Source: Trinickia terrae (lineage in GTDB: Bacteria; Pseudomonadota; Gammaproteobacteria; Burkholderiales; Burkholderiaceae). From it: 64,000 nucleotides of DNA. The translations under genes were made by a program, and so were the position numbers. The stretch is taken from positions 410,134-474,133 of the forward strand of contig NZ_SWJE01000005.1 of assembly GCF_005144415.1 (NCBI RefSeq), given 5' to 3'. The notes beneath the pieces were generated by a model. It was not told the DNA's origin, searched no databases, and saw only the letters and a program-made list of their open reading frames with translations. Shown here one piece after another: positions 62,722 through 64,000 of this stretch (positions are counted from its first letter, which is position 1; each line of letters starts with the position of its first letter).

Positions 62722-63684
62722 ATGGAAAACAAATCACATGCGTTCTGGGCTGGGCTCTTCACGATCGGATTGGCGATCGCGATTGCGCTCACCGTGTTCT
62801 GGTTCAACGTCGACCGCTCGGTGCGTATCCCGTACGACCTGATCGCGCGCACCAACGTGACGGGGCTGTTCACCGACGCCGCCGTGCGCTATCGCGGGCT
62901 CGACGTCGGCAAGGTGCAGTCGATCCATTTCGATCGGCAGCACCCCGGGCAGATCGTGATCCGGATCCTCGTCGACAAGACCGCGCCGATCACGCACTCC
63001 ACGTATGGCAGCCTCGGCTTCCAGGGCGTGACGGGCATCGCGTTCGTGCAGCTCGAGGATACCGGGCGCAATCTGACGCCGTTCCCGTCGTCGGCGAAGC
63101 AGGTCGCGCAGATCCCGATGCGCCCGGGCCTGCTCGACCAGCTGCAGGAGCGCGGCGACGTGCTGATGCGCGAGCTCGAAAGCGTCGCCAAGCATGCCGA
63201 CAACATGATGTCCGACGACATGCGCGACCAATTGAAGGCGACGCTCGCGAGCCTGCAAGGGGCGGCCGACAACGTGTCGGTGATCGCCAAGCAGGCGTCG
63301 CCCGCGATGTCGAAGCTGCCGGGCACGCTCGATCAGCTGAGCAGCACGCTCGCCTCGACCAATGCGCTGATCTCGCACGTGAACGGCCAGAACGGGCCGC
63401 TCGTGACGAACCTGAACAAGATCGGCGATGCGGCCGATCGCGCGAGCGCGGCGCTCACGACGATGAACGCGTCGCTGCAGGACACGGCCTCGCGCGTGAA
63501 CTACGAGACGCTGCCGCGCGTGGACGCGCTGACCTCCGAGGTCGGCAGCGCCGTGCGCTCGGTGGATCGCGCGGCGGACCTGTTCAGCACGAGCCCGAGG
63601 AGCGTGCTGTTCGGCGCGCCCGCCCCGACGCCCGGCCCCGGCGAGCCAGGTTTCAACTGGCCGCAGTCCGCTGCCTCGCATTGA
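62722..63684 (+). CDS. mlaD: MCE-domain (MlaD-type) lipid-transport protein
   Basis: 320 residues, MENKSHAFWAGLFTIGLAIAIALTVFWF. One membrane segment anchors an MCE domain (residues 40-115: TGLFTDAAVRYRGLDVGKVQSIHFD, STYGSLGFQGVTGIAFVQLED). A long helical, coiled-coil-like C-terminal region (residues 145-290) follows, like the tube-forming PqiB/YebT and MlaD proteins. It forms the periplasmic channel of the lipid transporter. Confidence 0.95.
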   Translation: MENKSHAFWAGLFTIGLAIAIALTVFWFNVDRSVRIPYDLIARTNVTGLFTDAAVRYRGLDVGKVQSIHFDRQHPGQIVIRILVDKTAPITHSTYGSLGFQGVTGIAFVQLEDTGRNLTPFPSSAKQVAQIPMRPGLLDQLQERGDVLMRELESVAKHADNMMSDDMRDQLKATLASLQGAADNVSVIAKQASPAMSKLPGTLDQLSSTLASTNALISHVNGQNGPLVTNLNKIGDAADRASAALTTMNASLQDTASRVNYETLPRVDALTSEVGSAVRSVDRAADLFSTSPRSVLFGAPAPTPGPGEPGFNWPQSAASH

Positions 63685-63718
63685 ACGAATTTGAGCATCC
63701 AAGTCAGGAACCTTGCCA

Positions 63719-64000
63719 ATGTCACGCCCGACTGACCGCCCCTTTTCTTTCCACCCGCCGCTTGCGGGCGCGTTCGCGGCGCTCCTGCTCGCGCTTGGCG
63801 TGCTCGCCGGCTGCACGCTGGGGACGCCTGCCGCCGTCGCCGACATCCGCTACGATCTCGGCCCCGCGGCCCCGGCCGCGTCGCCCGGGCCGCTCCCGCC
63901 GTACAAGGTGCTCGACGTCAGCGCGCCGCAGGTGCTCAACAGCGACGGCGTCATCTATCGCCTGAGCTACGCCGACAACCAGCGCACCGCGACCTACGCG
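63719..64000 (+). CDS. ABC-type transport auxiliary lipoprotein (PqiC/YmbA-like), cut by window end
   Basis: The first 94 codons are visible. The signal and lipobox are VLAGCT (Cys32). The mature part has ADIRYDLGPAAPAA, PYKVLDVSAPQVLNSDGVIYRLSYADNQRTATYA, the PqiC-like pattern: YDLGP near the start and IYRLSYADNQR. Such lipoproteins dock the MCE channel at the outer membrane. It is the fourth gene of the lipid-transport operon. Confidence 0.9.
   Translation, partial: MSRPTDRPFSFHPPLAGAFAALLLALGVLAGCTLGTPAAVADIRYDLGPAAPAASPGPLPPYKVLDVSAPQVLNSDGVIYRLSYADNQRTATYA

Overview
The window looks like part of a Burkholderia main chromosome (Betaproteobacteria). Composition is GC-rich and third codon positions are mostly G or C. 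Several genes are characteristic of the genus or class: a two-piece methionine synthase, DUF1840, DUF3567 and DUF3108 proteins, PhaM, and the order argS - SPOR protein - dsbA - short-chain dehydrogenase. The species cannot be fixed from the sequence alone. Both window ends cut through genes.

Bases 1-24.6 kb form an accessory-looking block. It opens with the tail of a beta-helix surface protein, a small exported protein and two tandem LolA-like periplasmic proteins. Then comes an unusual c-type cytochrome whose C-terminal part resembles a transporter binding protein. After a 130-bp near-perfect inverted repeat follow a monohaem cytochrome with a porin-like body, a dihaem c4-type cytochrome, a CcsA/CcsB-type haem-attachment protein, a DUF1269 membrane protein and a lytic transglycosylase. 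A regulatory section holds two NarL-type response regulators, a PAS histidine kinase and an SCO1/SenC copper protein. An 11-gene run (14.7-24.6 kb) encodes a stripped-down type II secretion-like machine: GspG, GspF, GspE, PilM/N/O-like platform proteins, a PilP/GspC-like protein, a lipoprotein secretin and three more pseudopilin-like proteins. GGGG-N4-CCCC palindromes recur in the intergenic DNA in front of the cytochrome, kinase/SCO1, transglycosylase and pseudopilin transcription units, so the block may be one regulon. My working hypothesis is a redox-linked secretion system that exports a cell-surface protein, perhaps the beta-helix protein, alongside a set of c-type cytochromes.

Bases 24.6-35.8 kb carry mixed small units: an EAL/HDOD protein, an ECF42-type sigma factor with two YCII-domain partners, small lipoproteins, an isolated FlgH homologue, an OmpR-type regulator, several exported proteins of unknown function and a TPR-glycosyltransferase protein. 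Two identical 27-nt hairpins overlap the stop codons of the EAL/HDOD and flgH genes.

Bases 35.8-64 kb are mostly conserved chromosomal genes: a dipeptide-type binding protein, a BtuF-like protein, a dehydrogenase, dsbA, a SPOR protein, argS, split metH, an IclR regulator facing a fumarylacetoacetate hydrolase-family gene, a branched-chain amino-acid-type binding protein, an enoyl-CoA hydratase-family gene preceded by three stacked hairpins, phaM, a patatin, a ferritin-like diiron protein, rfaE2, birA-coaX, and an Mla-type lipid transport operon that runs off the right edge. I saw no tRNA, rRNA, CRISPR array, transposase or phage gene.
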